Positions 31,623-42,019 of a stretch of DNA of 64,000 nt are shown piece after piece. The notes beneath the pieces are model-generated. The model made no database searches. It was not told the origin of the DNA and saw only the letters and a program-made list of their open reading frames with translations. The DNA is taken from the NCBI RefSeq assembly GCF_036967215.1, contig NZ_CP146016.1, positions 2,357,337-2,421,336 on the forward strand, in the 5' to 3' direction. The first letter of the stretch is position 1; each line of letters begins with the position of its first letter. This stretch comes from Sulfolobus tengchongensis. Lineage in GTDB: Archaea > Thermoproteota > Thermoprotei_A > Sulfolobales > Sulfolobaceae. A program made the position numbers and the translations under genes.

Positions 31623-32780
31623 TTACTTCCGCCTTTTAGAATAGTAAAGCGGTAGATTTTGCTTTTCTCTCACTTCATCTTTTATTTCTTTAATCAGTTC
31701 TTCAACGCTCATGCTTCTCTGTTCATTTTTTGCCCTAATTTTCACTGTTAGAGAATTAGTTTTAACTTCTCTCTCCCCTATAATCGCAACATAAGGTATC
31801 CATTCAGTTCCTGCTCTTCTTATTTTATTTCCTAATCCGTCATCTAGATCATCAATATCGACCCTTATTCCTCCTTCACTTAATTTTTCAGCAACTTTAA
31901 TTGAAAATTCAAGAAAATCCTTCTTTACTGGTAACAATCTAACTTGTATTGGGTTAAGCCAATCTGGCAAGGTAGGTGGTTGAGTTTTATTAATTGAGTC
32001 TAAAATCAGATGGTAAATTAATCTTCCAATATCAATATAAGTCCTATTCTTTTCTGTAACCCACCATATTCTAATCTTATTTTTACTATCATTAATTTCT
32101 TTAGGCAAGTTTAGATCTCTAACACCACCGAATATAACTAACGTTTTTGGATTCTCATTGATACATGGAAGGGTTCTTCCACCTTCAACGTACTGATGAA
32201 CAATACTCATTTCACCCTCACTCACATTTTCGTTATTCTCAGTCTCGAAAGATGGTTGAAGCGTTCTCCTTAAATAACCTATTACAGCCCTTCTCATAAA
32301 CGCACTTTCTGGAGAAGTGGGAAAACCAAACTTTTCACAATATTTTAATTCCTCACTTTTCTCTAATTCCTCAACTTTTCTAATTCTTCTTGACAATTCA
32401 CTTAAAGGATGACCATAACAGTTTATGGAAAAAGCCTTGTACCATCCAAAAGGTGCTCTATAAACCTTTATCTTATCCTTTAACAAGTTCTCAATTTCCT
32501 CCAAGATTTTCACAGCAAGTTCCGGGCTAGCTAAATTTGAGGATAAGTGCGCATAAGGATAAATTACCACTGACTCCGCCTTCACTTTATTGTAAACATC
32601 TAGAATGTCATTTATTGACTTATTCACGATCTCTTCATCATCACCCTTTTCTACAGTTGTAAAACATACTAACGTATTCTTTAGTTCTATTGAAGTCAGT
32701 TTAGGCTCTTCTGGTTCCTTAATGGCTTTATCCTTTACGCTAAACGAAAAGTCTGATGCATGAATGAATAGTATTATCAT
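31623..32780 (-). CDS. Free-standing ThrRS editing protein (ThrRS-ed)
   Basis: Trans-editing protein that removes serine mischarged on tRNA-Thr. 385 residues: an archaeal ThrRS N-terminal editing domain (D-aminoacyl-tRNA deacylase-like; VVIYPYAHLSSNLASPELAV, APFGWYKAFSINCYGHPLSE), a linker, and an HGTP anticodon-binding domain (PIQVRLLPVKKDFLEFS; EWIPYVAIIGEREVKTN). Class II catalytic motifs 2 and 3 are lacking. Separate ThrRS-cat and ThrRS-ed proteins are established for crenarchaea including Sulfolobus. The catalytic gene is not in this window. Confidence 0.9.
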   Translation of the reverse strand: MIILFIHASDFSFSVKDKAIKEPEEPKLTSIELKNTLVCFTTVEKGDDEEIVNKSINDILDVYNKVKAESVVIYPYAHLSSNLASPELAVKILEEIENLLKDKIKVYRAPFGWYKAFSINCYGHPLSELSRRIRKVEELEKSEELKYCEKFGFPTSPESAFMRRAVIGYLRRTLQPSFETENNENVSEGEMSIVHQYVEGGRTLPCINENPKTLVIFGGVRDLNLPKEINDSKNKIRIWWVTEKNRTYIDIGRLIYHLILDSINKTQPPTLPDWLNPIQVRLLPVKKDFLEFSIKVAEKLSEGGIRVDIDDLDDGLGNKIRRAGTEWIPYVAIIGEREVKTNSLTVKIRAKNEQRSMSVEELIKEIKDEVREKQNLPLYYSKRRK

Positions 32781-32803
32781 TAAATTACGTCTAAAACGAT
32801 AAC

Positions 32804-34072
32804 TTATAAACTAATTTCTTGGCCATTCTCTGGTATAACTACTTCAACTCCCATTTCCTGCTTTATTAAATCAGCCAATGAACTTTCATTATCTGGCGAT
32901 CCATGAACTAACACAACCTTTTCTAAGTTCTTAACGCTCTTAACTATTTCAAGAAGTTGTTTTCTTCCAGCATGGCTAGAAAAATCAAATATTTCCAGTC
33001 TTGCTTTAAGCAAAGGCGAATATTCATCAAATTTACCCATTTCCAATAATTTTCTTCCAGGAGTGTTTACAGCTTGATAACTAACTAGAAAAACTGCATT
33101 TTTGCTATTTTCTGACAATTTCTTAAAATAGTAGACTGCTGGTCCTCCTTTAAGCATACCAGCGCTTGCAACAATTACTCCTTTCTCCTTCCAAGCCCTA
33201 TGTCTATCTTCCCATCCCTTAACGTAATTGAAATTATCGTAGGCCTTCTTCAGCAAATCCGGTCTATTCAAATATTCTCTAAAGTCTAACATCAATTCCG
33301 TTATTTCTCTGGACATTCCGTCGTAGTAAACTGGATAAGGAAAATCCCTTTCTGCTAGGACTGATAAAATCTCTTGACTTCTAGCTAGGCTAAATGCTGG
33401 AACTAGAACAGTACCTCCACCTTCAACAACCTCTAAAACTTTCTCATAGAATTCGTCTTCAACTTCCTTCCTAGTTGGATGATTAAATTTGCCATATGTG
33501 GATTCCATTACTAGAACATTAGCATCACTGACATTTTCAATTTCCGCAGGTTTCATTAATTTAGTCTCAGATAAATTAATATCTCCAGTAAAAGCAACAG
33601 TGCTCTTCTCTGAGGAAACTTTAATAATTGAACTTCCGGGTATGTGACCAGCATTATATAATGATATCTTCATTCCCTCAACCTCTATTTCTTCACCGTA
33701 TCCAATTGCCACGAAATTATCCATGGTCTTTCTAACCTCAACCCACTCAAAAGGGACTTTAGCCCCGGATAATTTCAGAAAATCTTTAAGCATCACTTCA
33801 GTTATAATTCTAGTAACAACTGTACCATAGACCTTAGTGTTCAGAGAACCTATCTGATAAATTGGTAAAGCTCCAATGTGATCTAAATGTGCGTGAGATA
33901 TTACAAATCCCTTAACCTTACTGGGCATTTCTTGTAACGGAAAATTGGGATTATCCTTTTCATCAAAGTTAACACCGTAATCTAATACAACGCTGGAATT
34001 ACTGTTCCCAACCTCAATTGCAGATCTTCCTACTTCTCTGCCTCCACCTAATATTTTCAGAAAGTAATTCAT
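32804..34072 (-). CDS. Beta-CASP family ribonuclease (aCPSF2/RNase J-like)
   Basis: Metallo-beta-lactamase/beta-CASP nuclease of 422 residues without KH domains. Zinc motif HAHLDHIG (about 59-66), [19 protein letters not shown], motif A-type [16 protein letters not shown], and C-terminal [13 protein letters not shown] and VLVHGSPDN. It corresponds to the S. solfataricus protein characterised as a 5'-3' exoribonuclease (Sso-RNase J). Upstream gene is NAC, divergent. Confidence 0.92.
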   Translation of the reverse strand: MNYFLKILGGGREVGRSAIEVGNSNSSVVLDYGVNFDEKDNPNFPLQEMPSKVKGFVISHAHLDHIGALPIYQIGSLNTKVYGTVVTRIITEVMLKDFLKLSGAKVPFEWVEVRKTMDNFVAIGYGEEIEVEGMKISLYNAGHIPGSSIIKVSSEKSTVAFTGDINLSETKLMKPAEIENVSDANVLVMESTYGKFNHPTRKEVEDEFYEKVLEVVEGGGTVLVPAFSLARSQEILSVLAERDFPYPVYYDGMSREITELMLDFREYLNRPDLLKKAYDNFNYVKGWEDRHRAWKEKGVIVASAGMLKGGPAVYYFKKLSENSKNAVFLVSYQAVNTPGRKLLEMGKFDEYSPLLKARLEIFDFSSHAGRKQLLEIVKSVKNLEKVVLVHGSPDNESSLADLIKQEMGVEVVIPENGQEISL

Positions 34073-34130
34073 TTATGAAATCTTCTAACCGCAAACTATT
34101 AAGTTTACTTCTTCCCTATAAAATCATGTA

Positions 34131-34481
34131 ATGGCAAAAATAAAACCCTCAGATTTAAAGAAAATGGAAAGAATGGGAATAAAAACTGAACAAATTAATG
34201 CAATAAGAGTCATAATTGAGACCCCGGATAAAAACATAGTAATCGAATCACCGACAGTAGCAAAAACCAACGTAATGGGAAACGAGGCAATAGTAATATT
34301 TGGTGGGCAAGCTAAAGAGGAGGAAAAGCAGAAACAAATCGAAATAAAAGAGGAAGATGTCAGATTCGTATCAGAACAAACTGGAAAAAGTGAAAAGGAA
34401 GCCAGAGAAGCTTTAATCAAAGCCAATGGAGACATAGCAAAGGCAATTATGATTTTACAAGGAGAGACCTCAAACCCTTAA
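34131..34481 (+). CDS. nac: Nascent polypeptide-associated complex protein
   Basis: Ribosome-associated chaperone homodimer. 116 residues with the NAC beta-barrel ([20 protein letters not shown], followed by ...[15 protein letters not shown]) and a C-terminal UBA helix bundle ([20 protein letters not shown]). Its 3' end overlaps the convergent HTH regulator gene by 35 nt. Confidence 0.94.
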   Translation: MAKIKPSDLKKMERMGIKTEQINAIRVIIETPDKNIVIESPTVAKTNVMGNEAIVIFGGQAKEEEKQKQIEIKEEDVRFVSEQTGKSEKEAREALIKANGDIAKAIMILQGETSNP

Positions 34482-35169
34482 TTAAATCCTCCTCGCTAGG
34501 CTTAGTTGACACAATTATATTTATACCCTCAACTTCACTTAACATAAGTGCTAAAGGATCTAATTTAACCGGCCTATGAAACACAACTATTGGCGGTCTT
34601 ATCGGAGCGACTTTTAGAGCTATCATTGGTGATCTTCCACTGCTAACTCTAGTAAACACCACAACCCTATTAACCATCATACTCAAAACTTGATAAAACT
34701 CTAATCCACTTAGACTCAAAATTGCCTTAATGCTATCAGTCACAATATAACCGTAAATCTTCCTTTCAGTAACAAAAGAATTCACTATAACTCCGTCTAC
34801 GGCTTTAACTAATTCATCAACGCCAATTGGTAATCCAAAATCCCTCATATCCACTATAAAGGGAAAATTAATCCCAAACATTTTTGCTAATTCCTTAACC
34901 ACCTTATAACCCCTTCTCATGTCAATTGAAAGTAAGGCCGAAACATAACGCTTAATGAACTCACTTCCAGCTTGTCTTCTACCTCTTTCGTAATCTGCGA
35001 TAACTGATTGCTTTATCCCCATTTCTCTAGATAACTCGCCTTGAGATACGTTAAACATTTCCCTCCATTTTCTTAAAGCTCCTGCTAATTCCTTACTCCA
35101 CACAATATCCCCTGCTATTCTCTTAGCTACGGTCTCTATAACATAAGAATCTAGTAAATCCTCAGCCAT
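34447..35169 (-). CDS. Cro/CI-type HTH regulator with uncharacterised C-terminal domain
   Basis: 240 residues. HTH_3 domain at about 25-80 ([20 protein letters not shown], then [19 protein letters not shown]). The remaining 150 residues form a conserved archaeal domain ([20 protein letters not shown], then [40 protein letters not shown]) that probably senses a ligand or oligomerises; its role is unknown. It begins 40 bp from tRNA-Pro on the other strand. Confidence 0.8.
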   Translation of the reverse strand: MAEDLLDSYVIETVAKRIAGDIVWSKELAGALRKWREMFNVSQGELSREMGIKQSVIADYERGRRQAGSEFIKRYVSALLSIDMRRGYKVVKELAKMFGINFPFIVDMRDFGLPIGVDELVKAVDGVIVNSFVTERKIYGYIVTDSIKAILSLSGLEFYQVLSMMVNRVVVFTRVSSGRSPMIALKVAPIRPPIVVFHRPVKLDPLALMLSEVEGINIIVSTKPSEEDLIKGLRSLLVKS

Positions 35170-35208
35170 CAGTGTTATAAACGTGTATTAAGATTAAAAA
35201 TATAGAGT

Positions 35209-35284
<76 letters not shown>

Positions 35285-35614
35285 CCTTTATTATATAACG
35301 TGTGTTGTAAATGAGTACTGAAAGAACTATATATAATATTACATTATGTTGTGTAATTTCTTTCTCTTTGTTTATTATCTCGAGGGATAACGTCAATTTA
35401 ACCATTATGGGGGTTAAGGGGGTTGAAGTCCCCATCCGAAAGATTGAGGCATTACATGCTTCGTCTCTTATAATCGGACTATTTTTTCGTAACTTGTTAA
35501 AAGGCTGAAGATAAGGTCGAATCTTCCGTAAACACTTGGCTCCTTCTCTCCTGACCTTCATGATCTCATAGTGTGAAAAATTGTATGAGGATGAATAACC
35601 CCCTTATAGAAAAG

Positions 35615-35697
35615 TTTTTATTTATAGTTATAGATGTAATCTGGATTGATGAGGAGAACCTTCACTATTTGATAGCGGGAGGAAGTCAGAAAATGCA
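35615..35697 (+). ncRNA. Candidate C/D box sRNA with its promoter
   Basis: A strong TATA box TTTTTATTTATA (35615-35626) predicts transcription from about 35644. Exactly there lies a box C-like TGATGAG (35647-35653), followed 17 nt later by a C'-like TTGATAG. A proper D box CTGA is missing; the nearest is TCAGA at 35688-35692. Size and promoter geometry suit archaeal C/D guides, but the D and D' boxes are weak, so this is only a candidate. The RNA itself would span about 35643-35697. Confidence 0.3.
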
Positions 35698-36070
35698 CAT
35701 AAAGCATTATACATTACTCAAATAACTAATAGCAAGGAAATTTTTAGTCTTGCTTGAAGATTAGAGGATATTTTCCTACTTCGTTTCTAACAATCTAACT
35801 TGTTGAAGTAGTTGAAGAAAATGCCACATATCAACATCTCTAATAATTTAATGGATTTTTGTATCTATAAATATGTAAAGTCAAATATTTCCTTATTTCA
35901 GATGAAAACTGAATTTGAATAAATAGTAGCATAATATAATCATCTTATTGCTAAAAATAATCTATCTTTAACTTAAACTTACGATATCTCATAAGTGTGA
36001 AAAATACCTCTATAAAGCAATATACTATAAACTAATTCCTAACGTTGTCATTTCTTTTTATAATCATCAT

Positions 36071-36083
36071 AAACTTTATTTAG
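36071..36083 (+). promoter_or_regulatory. tRNA-Ala promoter
   Basis: BRE/TATA sequence AAACTTTATTTAG with the TATA centre about 29 nt before the first tRNA base, the usual archaeal tRNA promoter spacing. Confidence 0.65.
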
Positions 36084-36105
36084 GCTTAATAAAAAATCAT
36101 AAACT

Positions 36106-36182
<77 letters not shown>

Positions 36183-36266
36183 TACTTAGTAAATCATTTT
36201 TGGCCAATTGATCTTGAAAGTGGGAAAAACTATCAAATTGATTATCACGCCAACATGGATGTATAA

Positions 36267-36293
36267 ATTATTTATGGAAAATTCATAAATAAT
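36267..36293. repeat. Perfect 10-bp inverted repeat with 7-nt loop
   Basis: ATTATTTATG, seven bases, CATAAATAAT. It lies 90 bp downstream of tRNA-Ala and 700 bp before slaA. It could be a hairpin or a protein site; no T-run follows directly, so it is not a standard terminator. Confidence 0.6.
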
Positions 36294-36954
36294 ATCGTCA
36301 AATAGGTAAAATTTTAAAGAGATTGTCTATTCTGTGCATATACTCACTCAAATTTCATAGTTGCTGAGTTGCACACAAATTTTTACATAGTCCATTTTAT
36401 ACTAACATGATCACACTATGCTTTTTGATTTACTCTTGTAAGGTTTTGTATGATATTTCTAGTCTTTGGTATACTTATTTTGGTCTAAGTATCATAAAAA
36501 AGATTTATATATAAAATATAAAAACTTTATTTATGGAAAAAAGAAACAGTTTTTCACGGCTTGTGTCTATTCTACAACTCTCTATAGTATTCTCATGATG
36601 TATCTTTTATTATATGGATGTTGAAAATCAAATCGTTTTTGTAAAACTTTCAAATAAGGTTTATCTTATAACTTGAGCTGATAATCTTAATTAAAAACCA
36701 CTAGTAAAAGTAAGAATTAGATTGTATCTTTAATAAATATTTAAAACTGATATAAAGAAGAAGGTTAGCAATATCTTAATCCACTATCCCCTATTTTACC
36801 TAATTCAAATCAGCAATTGGCAGCTAATTAGTAGCATGATCTTATATTTCCTTTAATATCTTTTTAAACAAACTAATAACGATGAAATTTACATAACTTG
36901 AAATCTCCTCTAGTGATATTTTATATTGTAATTTGTTAAAACAGAAGCCGTATA

Positions 36955-36997
36955 CAAAGCTTTATAAAGTATTTTGAGATATGATTGAGGCAGAGGT
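36955..36997 (+). promoter_or_regulatory. slaA core promoter and ribosome-binding site
   Basis: CTTTATAAAG (36960-36969) is a strong TATA box preceded by A-rich BRE-like ACAAAG. It predicts a start near 36991, giving a 5' leader of about 10 nt that contains GAGGT (36993-36997) just before the ATG. A second TATA-like TATTTTATATTG (36917-36928) could give a longer leader. A strong promoter is expected for the most abundant surface protein. Confidence 0.6.
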
Positions 36998-37000
36998 AGT

Positions 37001-40000
37001 ATGAATAAAAACCTAGGTTTAATCTTGGTCTCCGTGTTCATCCTCTCTAGTTTAGGTATAATACCAGGTTTAATAACAACACAAGCAGCAACATCCAGTA
37101 GTTCCTCAATGTACACACTGCCACCAGTTACATCACTTTTTAACACATCCATAGAAACTATTAATCTATTCTTCATCCCTACGTTTAATGCCTCAGTAGC
37201 AGCTAATATAAACGCTTTTGACTATGGAGCAGCTGTAAACTACACAGTAAATGATACTACTTTTAAAATAGTATTTCCAAATGGTACATCACTTCCTTTA
37301 AATCTTGAGAGCTTAGTTAAGAATTATGGGATTAATAAAGTATTCTACTATGACCCACATTATAACGCAATAGTTGTTGTACTAAACACGAGCGGGGGCA
37401 TTAATAGTCCATATGCGGCACCAAAGGGTGGCAATTTGCAAGAGTTTGTTTATCAATATGAAGTAAGTACCGGGTTAAGCTCTAGTCAAGCGACCTATAA
37501 AATATATAATTATGCTAATGATAGCTTAGCAGTTAATCAAAATATGTTTGAATTGAGCTTACCTTTCTTGATACATGAAGTCGATCCTTACTATACATAT
37601 TCAAACTTAAGTAAACTACCAGCTGGTACTCAGCTGATATTCTCTTATGGAGGATACACATACACAGTAACCGTATCTCCGCAGGTGAAATTAACTGGAA
37701 CTTTAGTTAACCCATTATATTATTCAAATTCTAAAGCATTACCCGGTCCTACCTATGCTGTAGGAAGGAGTAATATCACAGTAGCAGTATTCGACCAGTA
37801 TCTCTCTACAACGTCAGCACCATTTGACTTCAATTTAACTTATGCGTCTCAAACACCCGCTATAATTGATTGGTTCGTACTTTTGAATATTTCTAAATAT
37901 TCTAGTGGAGCAAACGTTAGTGCCAATTTCCAATCACCAGTGTTTAGTATATATAACACAAGTAATAATAGTATAGTCTATAAGACTGCATCATTGCCTG
38001 TAGTATTGCAATTCAATGGAGCCTTAAACGTCACAGCTATTGAGAACAATGTGGAATTAACTGAACAACCCGGTAGTTATATATACACCTCACAGAACCT
38101 TAATGTAACGCCACCTGGTAATTACTACTTCTCTGGTAAGTTGCCCATAGTGTTTACTGGTTTTGTGTACAATAACGGGAGTGCTACATTAACTGCTAAT
38201 ATATTTAATGGGTCGATATTCTACTTCTTCCCCTCACCAGGGTCATATGGTAACTTCTCGTTCCTAATAACCCCAATAGTACCAATGAACCTAACAACTA
38301 ACGTTATGTCTCCAAATACTGCCAAAGTAATTTATAATGGAAAGTCATTATTTGTAGGTTTTCCAGAAGTAGCAATCATGTTTAACATATCAGCGCGCTT
38401 CTTTACTCAGGAAACTTCTACCGGTCACATGAGTTATGTCTTATATGCTAACGTTACTGAAATACCATTGAACCTAACAAAACTACCCACGTTCCCATAT
38501 GAGCCATATACAGGGCCACAATATACTTATCAGCAATTTAAGGGATATATATTGCAACATTTAAGTACAGAAGCCATAGAAACTATCTTTAACTTTGGTG
38601 AGTCCTCTACTACTATTACTGGAACTTCACTAACGTTCACAGTACTACAGCCATTATTATTTGTCGTAAACAAATTAGGGTATATATACATGGTGATAAC
38701 ACATGTATGGGGTCCATCTACTACGGTGTCTGTAACTGGTAAAGATGAACAAGGATTTCCTGTCTCTTTAGGTACTTTTAGAGCATATATAGCATTACCA
38801 TCTTACTATAGCCTACCCACAACTCCAATAAGTGGATTAACATGTGATAATATGTATACATTGGCTCAAGTAAGCGATACAGGAGCAGTGTTAGAGACCT
38901 CAACTGCTAATTCACAATGGAATAACGCTACTTATACTGGTCCTTGGGATCTAATATCTATACCTTCTTACTTACAAGCTGGGTTACATATAGCAATTTA
39001 CAACGGTACTAAGTTAGTTAAGAATGAGCTTGTAGGTATGTTACCCAATATTACAACGTCTACAACATTTACTGTCACCTTAAATGGTCAAACTGTTGCA
39101 ATAACTTATACTAATGCGCCTATTGCAGTATATCCAGTAGCCTTCAAGTTTGAACCAGGCTTTAGTTATGGTGTTACTGTTAACACGTTATTCAACACTA
39201 CTCCATATACTCCCGTAATCACAGTATACATGCCACTAAACTACATATTGAAGACTAAGATTGTAATGTGGTATGTAAGTCCAGACTTCGCATCCTATTA
39301 TTACTATAATTTAACCGGGCAATATCACACTAGCAACGTGACGCTAACTTTTGCAAATGTAACACCTGCACTTATAATGCCTCAAATATTCTTCGTGAAT
39401 AAGCTATACATGCCTTTCGGAATTTATGATCCATACTATGTATTCTTTAATGGCATAACTATAGGTCCACAGAGCGGAATATTAGAAGCTGTTGAGAACG
39501 GATTCAACATAGGTAACATTACCTCTATAACTGTTCAATTAAATGGAATGAATGAGAGCATTATATTATCCCCTGCTAATGTTACCAAGCTATTAATATC
39601 TACAACCCTAGGTGAAGTATCTCAATGTAGCCCACTATTTGAAGCAACTGTATTCAATATATCTGCACTAGCTTCATTGCTGGGATTACCTAACACCGCT
39701 GCGTTAAATGGAAGTTATCTATATATAACATATCATGATGCTATAAGTGGTGCATATGTAACTAACAAGACAGAGTTACTTGTAGGAGGATTCTACGTAA
39801 TGCCACCAACAACTCCGGGCTCTGTAGAATGGATATTAACTGCGAAGTACATTAATGCAACCACTGGTATACCAGTTGAGATAAGTTATGCTGTAGTGCA
39901 GCAACCTAGCGTTAAGGTATTTGATATCAATGCAGCAAATGCAAGCATTACTTCTATACCCGTAACACAAGTGGAAATTGTAAGTAAATACGCTACTGTG

Positions 40001-40786
40001 CAAGTAATGTATAATCCAAGCAATGCGAGTACTATAGTATATATGAATGGCAAGTTTGTAACGTCTTATGGTGGTAACTTAATATCTTCCATACCAGAAA
40101 CTGCAACAACTGGAGTTTACTATGGCCCAGTAGTTAACTTATACGTCGCAACTGGCACTTTAAGTAGTCCTAACGGTACAATGTATGTGGTGTTAGGCTC
40201 TCATAAGGTTGCTGTAGGTACTGCTAATCTATACACTTATGCAGGCTATCACTTTGGTCCATATACTGCATCACCAGTATCGTCTAACGTTACTTTCACT
40301 GTGCAAGATCCAGTAACTCATGCGACACTAACTGGCACTACGCAATTAGGCGCATTCAATAATACTCCAATAAGAATATCTCCATTGGGCGTATCAATTC
40401 CAGCTACTGCTCAAAATAAGGTCTTCTATTACTACTCTAAGCCGTTAGTGCTAAGTCCAACCAGTCAGTATATAGTGTTGTCAGTAACAAGTACAATAAC
40501 TTATGCGTATCCGTTCTATATAGAGACTATATCATTCTTAGGTTATAATGTAACTACTGGCACTCCAGTTCCTGGAACACCAGCTTTCCAGACAGTCTAT
40601 TCGCCATCATTAGGTCCTGGTGTAGTATTACAAGTTCCAGTACAAGCTTATCAGTTCATAAGCTTATCCACACCTAGCGAACCTCATACTGTTGTGATGG
40701 TAGCTGTGCCGTTTGCAGGAGGACCAGCAATATCACTATATCCAACCTTCCTAGTCTACTCTAATGTGACGGCAATCTCAAGTTAA
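37001..40786 (+). CDS. slaA: S-layer protein SlaA (outer lattice protein)
   Basis: The outer, lattice-forming S-layer glycoprotein. 1261 residues: Sec signal peptide (about 1-30, GLILVSVFILSSLGIIPGLI then TTQAA), followed entirely by beta-rich, Thr/Ser/Tyr/Asn-rich sequence with dozens of N-x-S/T glycosylation sequons, almost no Lys-rich or charged regions, and only two cysteines that I can find (GLTCDNMY, EVSQCSPLF). Length is close to S. solfataricus SlaA (about 1231) and below S. acidocaldarius (about 1424). No membrane anchor, as expected because SlaB provides it. slaB follows 43 bp downstream. Confidence 0.96.
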   Translation: MNKNLGLILVSVFILSSLGIIPGLITTQAATSSSSSMYTLPPVTSLFNTSIETINLFFIPTFNASVAANINAFDYGAAVNYTVNDTTFKIVFPNGTSLPLNLESLVKNYGINKVFYYDPHYNAIVVVLNTSGGINSPYAAPKGGNLQEFVYQYEVSTGLSSSQATYKIYNYANDSLAVNQNMFELSLPFLIHEVDPYYTYSNLSKLPAGTQLIFSYGGYTYTVTVSPQVKLTGTLVNPLYYSNSKALPGPTYAVGRSNITVAVFDQYLSTTSAPFDFNLTYASQTPAIIDWFVLLNISKYSSGANVSANFQSPVFSIYNTSNNSIVYKTASLPVVLQFNGALNVTAIENNVELTEQPGSYIYTSQNLNVTPPGNYYFSGKLPIVFTGFVYNNGSATLTANIFNGSIFYFFPSPGSYGNFSFLITPIVPMNLTTNVMSPNTAKVIYNGKSLFVGFPEVAIMFNISARFFTQETSTGHMSYVLYANVTEIPLNLTKLPTFPYEPYTGPQYTYQQFKGYILQHLSTEAIETIFNFGESSTTITGTSLTFTVLQPLLFVVNKLGYIYMVITHVWGPSTTVSVTGKDEQGFPVSLGTFRAYIALPSYYSLPTTPISGLTCDNMYTLAQVSDTGAVLETSTANSQWNNATYTGPWDLISIPSYLQAGLHIAIYNGTKLVKNELVGMLPNITTSTTFTVTLNGQTVAITYTNAPIAVYPVAFKFEPGFSYGVTVNTLFNTTPYTPVITVYMPLNYILKTKIVMWYVSPDFASYYYYNLTGQYHTSNVTLTFANVTPALIMPQIFFVNKLYMPFGIYDPYYVFFNGITIGPQSGILEAVENGFNIGNITSITVQLNGMNESIILSPANVTKLLISTTLGEVSQCSPLFEATVFNISALASLLGLPNTAALNGSYLYITYHDAISGAYVTNKTELLVGGFYVMPPTTPGSVEWILTAKYINATTGIPVEISYAVVQQPSVKVFDINAANASITSIPVTQVEIVSKYATVQVMYNPSNASTIVYMNGKFVTSYGGNLISSIPETATTGVYYGPVVNLYVATGTLSSPNGTMYVVLGSHKVAVGTANLYTYAGYHFGPYTASPVSSNVTFTVQDPVTHATLTGTTQLGAFNNTPIRISPLGVSIPATAQNKVFYYYSKPLVLSPTSQYIVLSVTSTITYAYPFYIETISFLGYNVTTGTPVPGTPAFQTVYSPSLGPGVVLQVPVQAYQFISLSTPSEPHTVVMVAVPFAGGPAISLYPTFLVYSNVTAISS

Positions 40787-40789
40787 AAG

Positions 40790-40806
40790 GTTTTTATTTT
40801 TTCTTC
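40790..40806 (+). terminator. T-rich segment after slaA
   Basis: TTTTTATTTTTTC run within 20 nt of the slaA stop and before slaB. Crenarchaeal termination uses such T stretches; partial termination here would give excess slaA over slaB transcript, fitting their unequal amounts in the S-layer. Effect is inferred. Confidence 0.5.
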
Positions 40807-40829
40807 ATACATATTTGAGGTGAAAGGTT

Positions 40830-42017
40830 ATGAAAAAAACATTCGTTTTATCTACCCTCATATTAATCTCACTTGCAGCATTAGTAAGTACTGCAGTATA
40901 TACATCTGGAAATGTAACTTTTTACAGTCCTAGCGTTAATGGTCAAATATACTATATAGGGAAATCCATAACTATTGATGCAGCGGTACCTCAGCAATTT
41001 GCTGGTGACGCTGCAACCATAAATTTCTTCTTCCCTAATTCTACTTTAGCAGCTACTATACCTACTACAGTTAACTCTACGGGAGGAATTTACGTTCCTA
41101 ACGCCTATACCTTCCCTAACGTTATTGGAATATGGCAAATCACGGTTGAAATAGCCGGAGGTGTTGCTGTGGGAACGATAAGCGTTAATGTAACTACTAC
41201 CAAAATAGCTCCAATAATTCTAACCTTACAGAACTTAGCAATGTATGAAAATACTTATCCGCAGTTCGTAGAATTTGCTAATGGTGTTATAACTGCTGTA
41301 GTTATGCAAAATGGTACGGTAAACTTAATGGGATATGTTTATAATTCGACAGTAGCTCCAATATCTGGTGCCAATGTAACTTTAGTTCTTAACATACCTA
41401 CAATAGGAACTAAGACGTTCACTACTACAACTTCGAGCAATGGTTCGTTCTCATTAAGTTTCCAAGTACCTGCGCTTGCACAAAGTCTGTCATTGGTTTC
41501 CTCATATCTAATTAGTGGTACTTTAACCGTGACGTACGGTATACACACAGTAACTTATAACTTGTTCATTTCAGCTATACCAAACTATCTGAGTACGATT
41601 GTGGCATTAAACAATGAGATTAATGTGTTAAAGAGTGAGATTGCATCCCTAAATGCAACAATAGCTAATCTAAATAAGAGTTTAGGAAGTGCAAACGCGC
41701 AGATCTCTAATTTGCAAAGTGAGATATCGAGTTTAAGTAGTGAGATAAGTCAATTAAACAGTACTGTTAGTTCCTTAAGTTCTCAACTTAGCTCATTGTC
41801 TTCACAATATACTACTTTGAATAGTGAGGTTTCAAAATTAAATAGCAATATAAGTAGTTTGAGTGCAAGTCTTAACGCTTTAAGCGCTGAGGTTGCGAGC
41901 TTAAAGAGTTCAGTAGGTAGTTTAACCACAATAGCATATGGTGGTATAATAGCAGGAATAATAGGTATAATAGTTGCCATTGTTGCAATAGTTCTAGTAA
42001 TGAGGAGAATAAGTTAA
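40830..42017 (+). CDS. slaB: S-layer protein SlaB (membrane-anchored stalk)
   Basis: Anchors the S-layer to the membrane. 395 residues: signal peptide (about 1-22, KKTFVLSTLILISLAALVST), two or three beta-sandwich domains (about 25-250), a Ser/Leu/Asn coiled coil (about 255-365, repeating heptads such as LNATIANLNKSLGSANAQI) and a C-terminal transmembrane helix ending RRIS. Length matches S. solfataricus SlaB (about 397). Perfect Shine-Dalgarno GAGGTGA at 40817-40823, six bases before ATG. Confidence 0.96.
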   Translation: MKKTFVLSTLILISLAALVSTAVYTSGNVTFYSPSVNGQIYYIGKSITIDAAVPQQFAGDAATINFFFPNSTLAATIPTTVNSTGGIYVPNAYTFPNVIGIWQITVEIAGGVAVGTISVNVTTTKIAPIILTLQNLAMYENTYPQFVEFANGVITAVVMQNGTVNLMGYVYNSTVAPISGANVTLVLNIPTIGTKTFTTTTSSNGSFSLSFQVPALAQSLSLVSSYLISGTLTVTYGIHTVTYNLFISAIPNYLSTIVALNNEINVLKSEIASLNATIANLNKSLGSANAQISNLQSEISSLSSEISQLNSTVSSLSSQLSSLSSQYTTLNSEVSKLNSNISSLSASLNALSAEVASLKSSVGSLTTIAYGGIIAGIIGIIVAIVAIVLVMRRIS

Positions 42018-42019
42018 AA

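Larger units (their letters stand above)
35285..36105. other. Gene-poor region between tRNA-Pro and tRNA-Ala
   Basis: About 820 bp without a credible protein gene. It holds a hairpin-like motif at 35410-35438 that recurs near 45022, a TATA-driven candidate C/D box RNA at 35643-35697, and otherwise AT-rich sequence. A 65-codon frame at 35311-35508 has poor coding character and no ribosome-binding site; it is not called. Confidence 0.6.

Noticed and set aside
36910-37176. 88-codon minus-strand frame at the slaA start
   Set aside because: It is antisense to the slaA promoter and signal peptide; no ribosome site and unlikely composition.
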